DNA of 64,000 nucleotides, taken from the NCBI GenBank assembly GCA_029213065.1, contig JARGPH010000026.1, positions 1-64,000 on the forward strand. Direction: 5' to 3'. A program made the translations under genes and the position numbers. The notes under the pieces were generated by a model. It saw only the letters and a program-made list of their open reading frames with translations, did no database searches and had not been told where the DNA came from. How positions within the stretch are numbered: position 1 is the stretch's first letter; the number at the start of each line of letters is the position of its first letter. Source of the DNA: Verrucomicrobiales bacterium (GTDB lineage Bacteria > Verrucomicrobiota > Verrucomicrobiia > Verrucomicrobiales > DEV007). Below, one piece after another: positions 42,050 through 50,565 of the stretch.

Positions 42050-43336
42050 TCAGGCGAACGTTCCCGTGCTCGTTCCGAAACTGTCGCGCTCGACTCCAAA
42101 GCGATTCAGCACACTCAGGTACAGATTGCACAACGGAACCTTGTGATGATCCATGGGAACGTCCTTGTATTCACCGTGCTCGAAGCCGCCGCCTGCGAGA
42201 ATCACCGGAAGATTGGAATTTGAGTGCGAGTTTGCATTGCTCATCCCGCTTCCGAAAAGAACCGAGGTGTGATCCAGTAAAGAGCCGTCTCCATCCTCTA
42301 TGCCCTTCAACTTTCCGAGGAACCGTGCGAACTGCTCGAACTGATACTCCTCGAGAACGAGAAGCTGATCGATATTCTCCTGCTTCTTCCCGTGATGAGA
42401 CAAGGTGTGATAGCCATTCGTAATCCCGAGGTGCTTAGGCTCAAAATCGCCACCGACTTCGAGGGTCGCGATGCGGGTTGAATCTGTCTGGAGAGCCAAC
42501 ACCATGAGATCATATAACAGCGGAAGATCTTCCACCATGTTCCGGTTCTCCGGCTGTTCGAACGGGGCCTCCGGCTTCGGGACCTCGACCCACTGCTCCT
42601 TGAGCTGGAGTTGTTTCTCGACTTCGCGAACCGAGGTCAAATACTCATCCAGCTTGTCTCGATCCTCCTGATCGATACGTTTCTGCAGCGTTTTCGCATT
42701 GCCGCTCATGGCATCGAGAATCGAGCCCTGCAAGGCGTGCTTGTCCTTCACCTTTGCCAACTGAGAGGCCGGCTCACCGATGAAAAGTCGCTCGAAGAGT
42801 TCCTTCGGTCCGGGGATTGGAGGAACCCGAACGCCGCTTCGCGTCCACGAAAGCTGACAGCCGCCGTGAATCCCCGACTCGGACCCAACCGTGAGGGATG
42901 GAAACCGGGTTCGACCCGCGACCGATTCCGCCGCCAGCTGATCGAGGCTGATGTTACCATCTGGACGTCCCTTCGCATCCATCGTGAGAACCCCCGTCAT
43001 GAACGAATGCACCGCAAAGTGCCCGCCTTTGACACCGTGATCCAGCCCGCTGTAGAGCGTGAAATCATCGCGGAGTTCCTCCAGTGGTTTCAGGAGTCTC
43101 GTCGATTGGTAATTTTTACCGGGCTTCTCCGGGAAAAGATAAGGCAGCTGGTAGCCAAGAAGATTGCCAATCGCAACCATGCGATTCGGAGCCGCCGTCT
43201 CTGAGGCCGTAGCCCCCAGTGCCGAACTGCCCCCGAGCGCGTTTGGAAGAAGCGAGTGCAGCGTCGGCAGCGCCAGAGCGGCGCCCACTGATCGCAGGAA
43301 GTATCGCCGCGAAGGAGATGCGAAGGGGGCTTTCAT
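42050..43336 (-). CDS. DUF1552 family secreted protein
   Basis: Protein of 428 residues starting MKAPFASPSRRYFLRSVGAA, a Tat-like leader with an SRRYFLR motif followed by a hydrophobic stretch. The body has GLDHGVKGGHFAVHSFMTG, SLDQLAAESV, FPSLTVGSES and, near the end, LLDHTSVLFGSGMSNANSHSNSNLPVILAGGGF, all typical of DUF1552. The ATG at 43336 is chosen because the leader begins there; the frame is open up to 43405. The DUF1592 protein starts 14 bases downstream, the usual pairing of these families in Planctomycetota and Verrucomicrobiota. Its function is not established. Confidence 0.9.
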   Translation of the reverse strand: MKAPFASPSRRYFLRSVGAALALPTLHSLLPNALGGSSALGATASETAAPNRMVAIGNLLGYQLPYLFPEKPGKNYQSTRLLKPLEELRDDFTLYSGLDHGVKGGHFAVHSFMTGVLTMDAKGRPDGNISLDQLAAESVAGRTRFPSLTVGSESGIHGGCQLSWTRSGVRVPPIPGPKELFERLFIGEPASQLAKVKDKHALQGSILDAMSGNAKTLQKRIDQEDRDKLDEYLTSVREVEKQLQLKEQWVEVPKPEAPFEQPENRNMVEDLPLLYDLMVLALQTDSTRIATLEVGGDFEPKHLGITNGYHTLSHHGKKQENIDQLLVLEEYQFEQFARFLGKLKGIEDGDGSLLDHTSVLFGSGMSNANSHSNSNLPVILAGGGFEHGEYKDVPMDHHKVPLCNLYLSVLNRFGVERDSFGTSTGTFA

Positions 43337-43478
43337 ACCCCATCTATCGCCCCGTTTTCGGAGCCTTGCAACGGCCCCGATGACGCCTCCGACGACGCGG
43401 AACACCCCGGGGATTTGTGGCGGAGCCCCGCTTTAAAACCAAGTTCTCAGCGGGAGTCCGTTCCGCATCGAGCGCCGA

Positions 43479-45530
43479 TCACTCGGCCACCACTTCGATC
43501 GTTTTCCTGGCGAGGATATTATTCAGTTGGTCCGTCACATAGCGAATCTCATACGTGCCGGCTTCCTCAGGCGCCTTGAGATCCTGATCTTGACCGTTCT
43601 TGGCATAGATGTAGGAAATAGAACTCCTGTTTTCGTCGTCCGGCCGCGCCACCGAGATGTAGTCCCCTTTAAAATTCGAGGCATCCCACTTCACGCGGAA
43701 CGTCTCTCCCGCAGCCACTTTTTCCGGCACCTCGAGAAAACCGGCTTTCGCCGGAAGAATCGTGATCGGATGCGTCGCAAGGGTGAGACTGCGAACCTTC
43801 GTGACGAACCGAATTTCAGCCTCCCCGGGCGTTTCGGGTGCCTTCAAGCGGGTCGGAGACTTCTCATTGGAAGTGTAGAAATAGTTCTCATACGTCCCCT
43901 CAGGAGAACCCTTTGGAACGATTGTGATATAATAGAGTCTAAAAGCCGGTCCTTTCCAGTCAATCTCCACCGATTCGCCGGCTAGACAGGTTTCGGGAGC
44001 CGAAAGCGAAGCCGAAACTGGTCGGATGATGAGCGGAGCGGCAGCGAGCGTCTTTCCGTCCTGACCTTCCACGTAACGTATTTCATAGTCATCCCCCGCG
44101 ATCTCGTCGGCGAGCACCTTGACCTTGCCGTCTTTCGAATTTTTAGCGTAGGCATACGATTTGTAAGCGTTCGGAGGAGAATCGGCTTTCACCACCGTGA
44201 TAAAATCTCCCTGATTCCCCGGCCCCTTCCAGGAGACTTCGATTTCCTCTCCTGCCTCGGCCGCTTCGGGACCGGAGACCAGCACGTTGGCTTCGCTGAT
44301 CGTGATTGGCGCACTGGCAAGAATTCTCGCGTCCTGGCCACTGATATATCGAATCTCCGCATCCCCTGCCTCGGGCAGAGCTCTCACCGAGGCAGGCTGT
44401 CCATTCCGCGTATAAGCATAAGATGTGTATTCACCGGCCTCCGCTCCTTTGGGAACAATCGTGACGTAGTCGCCTTTGTAATCGGGCCCCGTCCACTTCA
44501 CTTCCACCTGAGATCCGGCAACGACCTCGGCGGGGCCTTCCACGCTCGCTTCCACAGGTGTCACTTCGATCGTCACTTTTCCGAGAACCTGCCCCTTCCC
44601 TCCCGTGATGTAGCGCACTTCATAATTTCCGGGATCGATTGGAGCACGTAAGGTCGTAGGCGAACCGCCACGGGTGTAGGCATAGTTCCCGTAACGATGA
44701 GATTCAGCGTCCGGTTCGATCACGGTGATATAGTCCCGCTTATTTCCGGGGCCTTCCCACTTCACTTCAAAATTCGAGCCGGCCGGAACAGACGCAGGTG
44801 CTTCAAGGGTTGCAGGATCCAGCTTTTCCTCCGGCATCGGTGCGGGTTGTCCGGCGGGAGCGACCGGTTCAGCAGCGGCTTCCACCGCCATCTCGAGAGC
44901 GTCGGTCAGAGTCCCGGCATCCTGCGCCTCGAGGAAGGCGCCACCGGTTTCGTCAGCGAGGCAGCGGAAACTGTCCGATTCCTCTGCGGTCAGATCAAAA
45001 GCGACGATGTGGGCCCGAAACCCGATTCCATTTTTTGCGAGACGTGAGGCAAGCTCGCAGGGATCTCGGTCACAGGTTTCCAGTCCGTCACTGACCAGAA
45101 TGACGTTGGCGGTCTCCTCTTCGTAGCGAAGAAAATTCGCAGCCTGCTCTACGGCATCCGTCAAAGGCGTCTTTCCTTTCGGAATGATGGAGTTCACGAC
45201 TTCACTGAACGCGTTGCGGTCCACTTTTTGCGGTGTGATGAGCAACTCAATATCCTCGCAGTCCCCTTTCTGCCGATGCCCGTAAGCCATGAGTCCAAGC
45301 TCGATAGAGGGATCGAGCGACCCGAGAAGCTCCCCTATCGCTTCCCTGGCGATTTCGATTTTAGGCTTTCCGTCGATCTGACCCCACATCGACCCTGACG
45401 CATCAAGAATAATAATCGTCTTGCCTGAAGAGTCAGATGATTGAGCAAAAGAAGACGGCGTGAAGGCGGCGATTGCGAATGCAGCAGCGGCCACGGCGAG
45501 GGCATTGAGCCGGGTGAATTGAAGTTTCAT
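43479..45530 (-). CDS. Secreted vWA-domain protein with five Ig-like repeats
   Basis: Protein of 683 residues with a signal peptide (about 1-30, cleaved after SSFA). A von Willebrand factor A domain (about 38-215) has a complete metal site: DASGSMWG, then T in GKTPLTDAV, then D in LVSDGLETC. Five tandem repeats of about 90 residues follow. Each starts like V-x-A/G-P-x-x-x-x-A-G-x-x-x-x-V-x-W-x-G-P and contains D-Y/F-I-T-V, a Y-A-Y-T/A-x-N/G element and Y-E-I-R-Y-V/I-T/S. These predict stacked beta-sandwich modules. Such proteins are seen in several Gram-negative phyla as periplasmic or surface binding proteins. Ligands are unknown. The gene stands alone on its strand between 140-base gaps. 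Confidence 0.85.
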   Translation of the reverse strand: MKLQFTRLNALAVAAAAFAIAAFTPSSFAQSSDSSGKTIIILDASGSMWGQIDGKPKIEIAREAIGELLGSLDPSIELGLMAYGHRQKGDCEDIELLITPQKVDRNAFSEVVNSIIPKGKTPLTDAVEQAANFLRYEEETANVILVSDGLETCDRDPCELASRLAKNGIGFRAHIVAFDLTAEESDSFRCLADETGGAFLEAQDAGTLTDALEMAVEAAAEPVAPAGQPAPMPEEKLDPATLEAPASVPAGSNFEVKWEGPGNKRDYITVIEPDAESHRYGNYAYTRGGSPTTLRAPIDPGNYEVRYITGGKGQVLGKVTIEVTPVEASVEGPAEVVAGSQVEVKWTGPDYKGDYVTIVPKGAEAGEYTSYAYTRNGQPASVRALPEAGDAEIRYISGQDARILASAPITISEANVLVSGPEAAEAGEEIEVSWKGPGNQGDFITVVKADSPPNAYKSYAYAKNSKDGKVKVLADEIAGDDYEIRYVEGQDGKTLAAAPLIIRPVSASLSAPETCLAGESVEIDWKGPAFRLYYITIVPKGSPEGTYENYFYTSNEKSPTRLKAPETPGEAEIRFVTKVRSLTLATHPITILPAKAGFLEVPEKVAAGETFRVKWDASNFKGDYISVARPDDENRSSISYIYAKNGQDQDLKAPEEAGTYEIRYVTDQLNNILARKTIEVVAE

Positions 45531-45669
45531 AGCGGTAAACAAGGGTTGTTCCGCACAGAGACGAACCGCCTCCCCGCTTTATGCGGAAAAACGCCAACAA
45601 TTCAGCGAACGGAAATTTCCCGCCCTCACACGCATACACTCGGTGGCACCTGAAGCGGGAAACTGTCCG

Positions 45670-47220
45670 CTATTGGCTCACCGCCCGGAGAATCCTCTGC
45701 CCCGTGTGAACGCGGCCGTATGCATCAGTCGCTTCGATCATCAGGAGGTGGGATCCCGGCTTCAGATCGGCCGGCAAATTTGCTTTCCAGAGATGACCTG
45801 AAGGAACCGGCTCATTGAGATTCGCCTGCGGATCAGCTGCCATTTCCCGCTGACGCATCGACACGTAGTAGGGATCCGCCTCGAGCACCTTATCCATTTC
45901 GACCCACCCACCGCGGTCCTTGACCTTCAACTTCACGACGGACTTTTCCGAGCCGTTGAACAAATTTACATAAACGGGTGTTTTTTCCGATTGGCCGGAA
46001 GTCACCTCATCCGGCGCAAAAATCGTCATCTGGTAGTCGTCGGGGTGTCCCGATGCCTTGAAATCGAGGGTGTGCTTTGCACCATCAAAAGTGATGATGG
46101 AATACCCGTTTGGTGCACCGTCCCGCATCGTCGCGTGCGGGACCCCGACCTCGTTCTTACGCCCTTTCCACCACGAACCTGACACCGTCACATTCACGAT
46201 GTGATGATGAGGCTTCTCACCCTGCCACCCGTCTCTTTCATCAATATAGAGATGAGCATGCCAATGGGTATGACCCGAAATCGACATCGTGTAAGGACGG
46301 TTCTCAATAAGTCGATACAGCTCGGCCCGATTCCCCACATTTATCAGCGGAATGTGCATCATGAGGCAGACGAGCTTTTCCTCCGGCACGAGGGCGAGGT
46401 CATTCTTCACGAACTCAATCTGATCGGCGTCAAGCCCGCCCGTGTAGGTCTTCTTCTCTTTCCCGGGATGAAGCCCCCAGTCCACGTCATCGAGGACGAT
46501 GAAATGGACAGCACCATAGTCAAAGCTGTAATACTGCGGCCCGAAGTAGCGGTGAAACGTCTCGTCTGATTCCGAATCCGCCTCAGCTTCAAAATTCAGA
46601 TCATGATTCCCGATCACGTTGTACCAGGGAATCCCGACCAGCGCGATGTTCGCATTCGACGGTTCGAGGAGACTCAAGTTATCAAACATGATATCACCCA
46701 GGGTCACCCCGAACTTCGCCTCTGTTCCGACCAGTTCCGTGAGGACATCATGAGCAATGTAGTCCACCTGATCCTGGTTTCGCGGCTGCGGGTCCCCGAA
46801 AAAGATCGCCTGAAATTTTTCCGGCTCGTCGGCCACTTTCACTAGCGGAAAATCGATCGACTCCGGCAGCGGTCCTGTCGGAGCCACCCCGGCGTAGCGA
46901 GTGTCAGTCGCGGATCCCGCCGGCTTGTGGATGTAGTAGAACTGTGGCAGCTGCACCTCATTCACCGGAGTCGCGTAGCCCTGAGGCTTAATCACGAAGA
47001 AAATCGTGTCGTCATCATGATCCAGAGTCCAGCGCCCTTCCGCATCTGTCTGCACGACCTCTCTCCGGTTCGAAACCCCGACTCCGGCCAGCCCCGGTTC
47101 GCCGGCATCCCGGGCTCCGTTCCCGTTGAGATCTTCGAAAACAGTTCCCGTCGCCGAATACCCCGCAAGCGGAGCTAAAGAGACAGACATGAGCAGTGCA
47201 GCGGACAAGTGGGCTTTCAT
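45670..47220 (-). CDS. Secreted calcineurin-like phosphoesterase
   Basis: Protein of 516 residues with a signal peptide (about 1-22). An N-terminal SdrD-B-like/MetallophosN module (GTVFEDLNGNGARDAGEPGL) covers about 25-110. The metallophosphatase core has FFGDPQPRNQDQVDY, VTLGDIMFDN, IPWYNVIGNHDLNF, MMHIPLI and SISGHTHWH, which supply the metal-binding Asp, Asn and His residues. A beta-rich C-terminal domain (MetallophosC, about 385-516) follows. It should hydrolyse phosphoesters in the periplasm or outside; the substrate is unknown. The ATG at 47220 starts the signal peptide; the frame is open upstream to 47277. Confidence 0.9.
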   Translation of the reverse strand: MKAHLSAALLMSVSLAPLAGYSATGTVFEDLNGNGARDAGEPGLAGVGVSNRREVVQTDAEGRWTLDHDDDTIFFVIKPQGYATPVNEVQLPQFYYIHKPAGSATDTRYAGVAPTGPLPESIDFPLVKVADEPEKFQAIFFGDPQPRNQDQVDYIAHDVLTELVGTEAKFGVTLGDIMFDNLSLLEPSNANIALVGIPWYNVIGNHDLNFEAEADSESDETFHRYFGPQYYSFDYGAVHFIVLDDVDWGLHPGKEKKTYTGGLDADQIEFVKNDLALVPEEKLVCLMMHIPLINVGNRAELYRLIENRPYTMSISGHTHWHAHLYIDERDGWQGEKPHHHIVNVTVSGSWWKGRKNEVGVPHATMRDGAPNGYSIITFDGAKHTLDFKASGHPDDYQMTIFAPDEVTSGQSEKTPVYVNLFNGSEKSVVKLKVKDRGGWVEMDKVLEADPYYVSMRQREMAADPQANLNEPVPSGHLWKANLPADLKPGSHLLMIEATDAYGRVHTGQRILRAVSQ

Positions 47221-47437
47221 AAACAGGCTTACATGCTCAGTGAACAGGCATAGCAGGGAAATCAAAAAATCTGCCACATTCGAGTGCCCCTCATTGCCCG
47301 CGGAAGTTTACTACTAATTGTGTGTAAGGGGTGTATGAGCCGCATTCACTCCTGCCTCAAAAGCCGCTCGCGGTTCCCCACAAAAAAATCCCCATTTTTC
47401 GGTGGACCACCCTTCCCGCTGTCGTAACGAAGAGTAT

Positions 47438-48283
47438 ATGACTCTTGGAAACTTTGACCTCTCGCAGCTGGATCTTGAGAAAATATTCGTGACCTATGCC
47501 ATCCCGTGGGGAACAAAAGTGATTTTAGCGATCCTTGTGTATCTGATAGGAAGCTTCATCGCAAGATGGCTCCTCCGATTGATTGAAAAAGGGTTGGGAC
47601 GCTCACGGCTCGACGGGATGCTCGTAAATTTCGTGTCGAACATTCTCCGGTGGGTTTTTACACTGCTGGTCATCATTGTCGCGCTGGAACAGCTCGGAAT
47701 TCCAACGACTTCGCTGATCACCCTGCTCGGTGCCGCGGGATTGGCGGTGGGCCTGGCGCTGAAGGACTCACTCCAGAATTTTGCCTCGGGTGTGCTTCTG
47801 ATTCTCTTCCGCCCTTTCCGGACCGGTGACTTCATCGAGGCGGGCGGAAAAGAAGGTGTCGTTGAGGAAATCAGGATTTTCAGCACGCAACTTCGGACTC
47901 CCGACAATCGGGAAGTGACGCTGCCTAATGGAGAAGTCTACAGCAATGCGATCATCAACTACACCGCGAAAGACCAGCGGAGAATCGATCTCGTCATTGG
48001 AATCGGATACGACGACGACCTCCGCAAGGCGAAGGAGGTCCTCGAGGGAATTCTCGCGGAGGAGGAACGGGTTTTAAAAGATCCCGCAGCCCTCGTGGCA
48101 GTTGGAGAGCTGGGAGCCTCCAGTGTCGATATCCTCGTGAGACCCTGGGTAAAAACGCCTGACTATTTTGCGACGAAGTGTGCCCTCACTGAGAAAATCA
48201 AGTTGGGGCTCGATGCTGCTGAGATTTCGTTTCCGTATCCTCAAATGGATGTCCATCTCGACGGTGGTGGCGGCGAGGCGTGA
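47438..48283 (+). CDS. mscS: Small-conductance mechanosensitive channel (MscS)
   Basis: Inner-membrane channel of 281 residues that opens on hypo-osmotic shock. Three transmembrane helices lie at about 20-43, 60-82 and 86-118. The pore-lining TM3 has the Gly/Ala-rich pattern LGAAGLAVGLALKDSLQNFASGVLLILFRPFR. The beta domain has GDFIEAGGKEGVVEEI and TPDNREVTLPNGEVYSNAIINY. The C-terminal cytoplasmic vestibule ends FPYPQMDVHL. Length and motifs match MscS of E. coli (286 residues). The ATG at 47438 follows a GAAGAG-like ribosome site. It converges with holB, 30 bases away. Confidence 0.95.
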   Translation: MTLGNFDLSQLDLEKIFVTYAIPWGTKVILAILVYLIGSFIARWLLRLIEKGLGRSRLDGMLVNFVSNILRWVFTLLVIIVALEQLGIPTTSLITLLGAAGLAVGLALKDSLQNFASGVLLILFRPFRTGDFIEAGGKEGVVEEIRIFSTQLRTPDNREVTLPNGEVYSNAIINYTAKDQRRIDLVIGIGYDDDLRKAKEVLEGILAEEERVLKDPAALVAVGELGASSVDILVRPWVKTPDYFATKCALTEKIKLGLDAAEISFPYPQMDVHLDGGGGEA

Positions 48284-48313
48284 GGCTCTTGGTCCAACAT
48301 CCAACATCCCCAG

Positions 48314-49315
48314 TCACGCGAAGGCGCGAATGAACCCGACCTCGAGAGCGAGGGCCTCGAAGACGTTGGTGCTGAGATTGGAACGGAGCTCTTCGACGGC
48401 GTTGATGCGCTCGGTGAGCTGATCGATTGAGTAGTTCGCAGCGAGTTTTCCGGTCGCATCGGAGTAGGCAGGCAGATCGAGGCTCTGAGTCGCCTGTTCG
48501 CCATTTGGCAGGGCGTGGAGACGCAGGGCGTCGCCAAACCACATCACGAGATATTCAATGAGGCGGTTACGGCTTTCGAGATACTCGGCCTCGGTAATCG
48601 CTTTAAAATACTCCTCTCTCCGCTTGAGATAATCACCTTCGGTGGTCTGACGATACATCGCGGCCTCAGCCTTTTGCTCGTCTTCGAAATGCTTCGCGAT
48701 GAGAGCTTTCTCCTCTTTGAGGATACCTGAGAAACGAGCCATCAAGCCGAGGGCTCCGGAAACGCCGCCCTTACCGGAAAGGGTGTGCTTCCTCAGTGAC
48801 TCTAGAAATGCTGCCGTGGTATCGCTCACTTTGGCGGGGCCTGAATGCCCAGTCAGGGCGACGCGGATACAGCGGGACAAAATCGTATCAAGGAGCATCT
48901 CGGGGCGACTCGTGAGGAGAAGAAGCCGACTCGAGGCCGGTGGTTCTTCGAGCGTTTTGAGAAAAGCATTCTCGGCCTCCTGCCCCATGCAATCGGCATC
49001 TTTGATCACCGCAAACTTGGTTACGCCCTCCGGGGCCGCCATCTGGAGGGTGTGCTCGATCGCCCGGATCGCCTCGACTTTGATCCGCCGGGATTTAGAT
49101 TCGGGTCCTATCACGGCAGTGGTGCTCGATCTAAACTCATTCAACGAGGTCGCGGGAACGCCATTGGCGGGCGGGTTTGCCATTTCCATCATCCGCATCG
49201 CGAGCGCTTCCTTCCCGCTCCCGGGAGGGCCGATGATGAGGTAGGCATGCGCGAACCTGGAGTTGGCATGCGCCTGCTCCATCAATCCGAGGGCTTTGTC
49301 GTAGGAAAAACTCAT
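48314..49315 (-). CDS. holB: DNA polymerase III delta' subunit
   Basis: Clamp-loader subunit of 333 residues. FAHAYLIIGPPGSGKEALAM (21-40) is the AAA+ P-loop region, with Glu after the Lys where active ATPases have Thr/Ser, in line with a non-hydrolysing delta'. KVEAIRAIEHTLQMAAPEG, FAVIKDADCMGQEAENAFLKTLEEPP and ILSRCIRV (the sensor-1 SRC motif) are diagnostic. The ATG overlaps the tmk stop (ATGA), the common tmk-holB arrangement, so translation is coupled. The N-terminal zinc module of E. coli delta' is not obvious. Confidence 0.92.
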   Translation of the reverse strand: MSFSYDKALGLMEQAHANSRFAHAYLIIGPPGSGKEALAMRMMEMANPPANGVPATSLNEFRSSTTAVIGPESKSRRIKVEAIRAIEHTLQMAAPEGVTKFAVIKDADCMGQEAENAFLKTLEEPPASSRLLLLTSRPEMLLDTILSRCIRVALTGHSGPAKVSDTTAAFLESLRKHTLSGKGGVSGALGLMARFSGILKEEKALIAKHFEDEQKAEAAMYRQTTEGDYLKRREEYFKAITEAEYLESRNRLIEYLVMWFGDALRLHALPNGEQATQSLDLPAYSDATGKLAANYSIDQLTERINAVEELRSNLSTNVFEALALEVGFIRAFA

Positions 49316-49962
49316 TTCGTAGCGTCAAAGTCGGGGAACTTCGTTTCAAAGACTTCCCGGATCTGTGCGGCGACCCCTTCGATGGAATCCGAAGCGTCGA
49401 TCACGGAAATGCGCTCCGGTTCGGAGGCCGCAAGATCGAGATACCCTTGTCGCACTTTCTCGAAAAAGGCAATCGGCTGGGACTCCATGCGATCAGGCTT
49501 GTCGCCGGTCGCAGCGACGGCACGTGTGTGCCCGGTCGCGGCATCAAGGTCGAGAAGAATGGTGAGATCCGGCATCGTATCGCCGACGGCAAAGGCGTTG
49601 ATCTGCTGGACGGATTCGATATTGAGCCCGCGGCCGCCGCCCTGGTAAACAGTCGTCGAATCGAGGAATCGGTCAGCAATGACCCAGGTCCCCCGCTCCA
49701 GTGCCGGAGTTATCACTTCGCGGACCAGTTGAGCACGGCTCGCGGCGAAGAGTAAGAGCTCACTTTCATCAGTAAGTTGGCTACCGGCGTCATCGTGCTG
49801 AAGTAAATCGCGAATGCGTTCCCCCACAGCGGTCCCGCCGGGCTCGCGGGTTTGAATCGTCTCAAACCCCCGATCCGTTAGCATTTCCACGAATCTTTTG
49901 ATTTGAGTAGACTTCCCACAACCTTCAGATCCCTCGAATGTGATAAATTTACCGCGTTGCAT
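49312..49962 (-). CDS. tmk: Thymidylate kinase
   Basis: Phosphorylates dTMP to dTDP. The protein starts MQRGKFITFEGSEGCGKSTQ, with the P-loop GSEGCGKST. TREPGGTAVGERIRDLL, LLLFAASRAQLVREVI and the DR-x motif VIADRFLDSTTVYQGGGRG are all diagnostic, and PDLTILLDLDA precedes the lid. It has 216 residues from the ATG at 49962; an upstream ATG at 49977 would add five residues (MQPSL) and cannot be excluded. It overlaps holB by 4 bases. Confidence 0.97.
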   Translation of the reverse strand: MQRGKFITFEGSEGCGKSTQIKRFVEMLTDRGFETIQTREPGGTAVGERIRDLLQHDDAGSQLTDESELLLFAASRAQLVREVITPALERGTWVIADRFLDSTTVYQGGGRGLNIESVQQINAFAVGDTMPDLTILLDLDAATGHTRAVAATGDKPDRMESQPIAFFEKVRQGYLDLAASEPERISVIDASDSIEGVAAQIREVFETKFPDFDATK

Positions 49963-50048
49963 CAGAGATGGTTGCATCTATGAATGGCATAACGAAGAAT
50001 GTCTAACCGAAAACACTTCGATAACCGATCTTTTCATCCACCTAACTT

Positions 50049-50501
50049 ATGTCTACTTCAACAGAAATCACCTTTGGAAACCGTGACGACCGCAAAGCGG
50101 TGGAGATCGGCCATACTTTTTCCCCTAAATACGACAGCGACGGCCTCATCGTTGCGATCGCTCAGGACGCCGACACGAACGAAGTTCTCATGGTCGCCTA
50201 CATGAACGAGACCTCTCTCAAACAGACAATCGAGATTGGTGAAGCGGTTTACTTTTCACGCAGTCGTCAGCAACTCTGGCACAAAGGGGCAACCTCCGGT
50301 CACACCCAGACAGTCGAGTCCATTCTCACTGACTGCGATCAGGACGCGCTCGTGCTCAAGGTACGCCAACATGGCCCCGGTTGCTGCCACGCAGGATATA
50401 GAAGTTGCTTCTATAGAAATATACAGGGCGCCGGTGACCCTGTAGCCTTGGGGCAGGAAATTGAGGAACAGTCCTACAATCCTGACGAGGTTTACAAGTA
50501 A
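50049..50501 (+). CDS. hisI: Phosphoribosyl-AMP cyclohydrolase
   Basis: Histidine-pathway enzyme of 150 residues that opens the ring of phosphoribosyl-AMP. VLMVAYMNETSLKQTIEIGEAVYFSRSRQQLWHKG is the family core (split here by normal family variation). It is followed by the metal-binding DCDQDALVLKV and QHGPGCCHAGYRSCFYR, which supply the Zn/Mg ligands (Asp and Cys residues). There is no HisE (phosphoribosyl-ATP pyrophosphohydrolase) fusion. Other his genes are absent from the window. The gene is divergent from tmk, with about 86 bases between starts. Confidence 0.96.
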   Translation: MSTSTEITFGNRDDRKAVEIGHTFSPKYDSDGLIVAIAQDADTNEVLMVAYMNETSLKQTIEIGEAVYFSRSRQQLWHKGATSGHTQTVESILTDCDQDALVLKVRQHGPGCCHAGYRSCFYRNIQGAGDPVALGQEIEEQSYNPDEVYK

Positions 50502-50565
50502 GCCCTTTTACTGTAAAACCCGTCCCGCACAGCAAAACCCCCGAACTTTTTTTTCCGATCCCACC

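Noticed and set aside
50461-50565. Upstream extension of the aldolase/dehydrogenase gene
   Set aside because: It would overlap hisI by 41 bases, and the family starts near the ATG at 50566.
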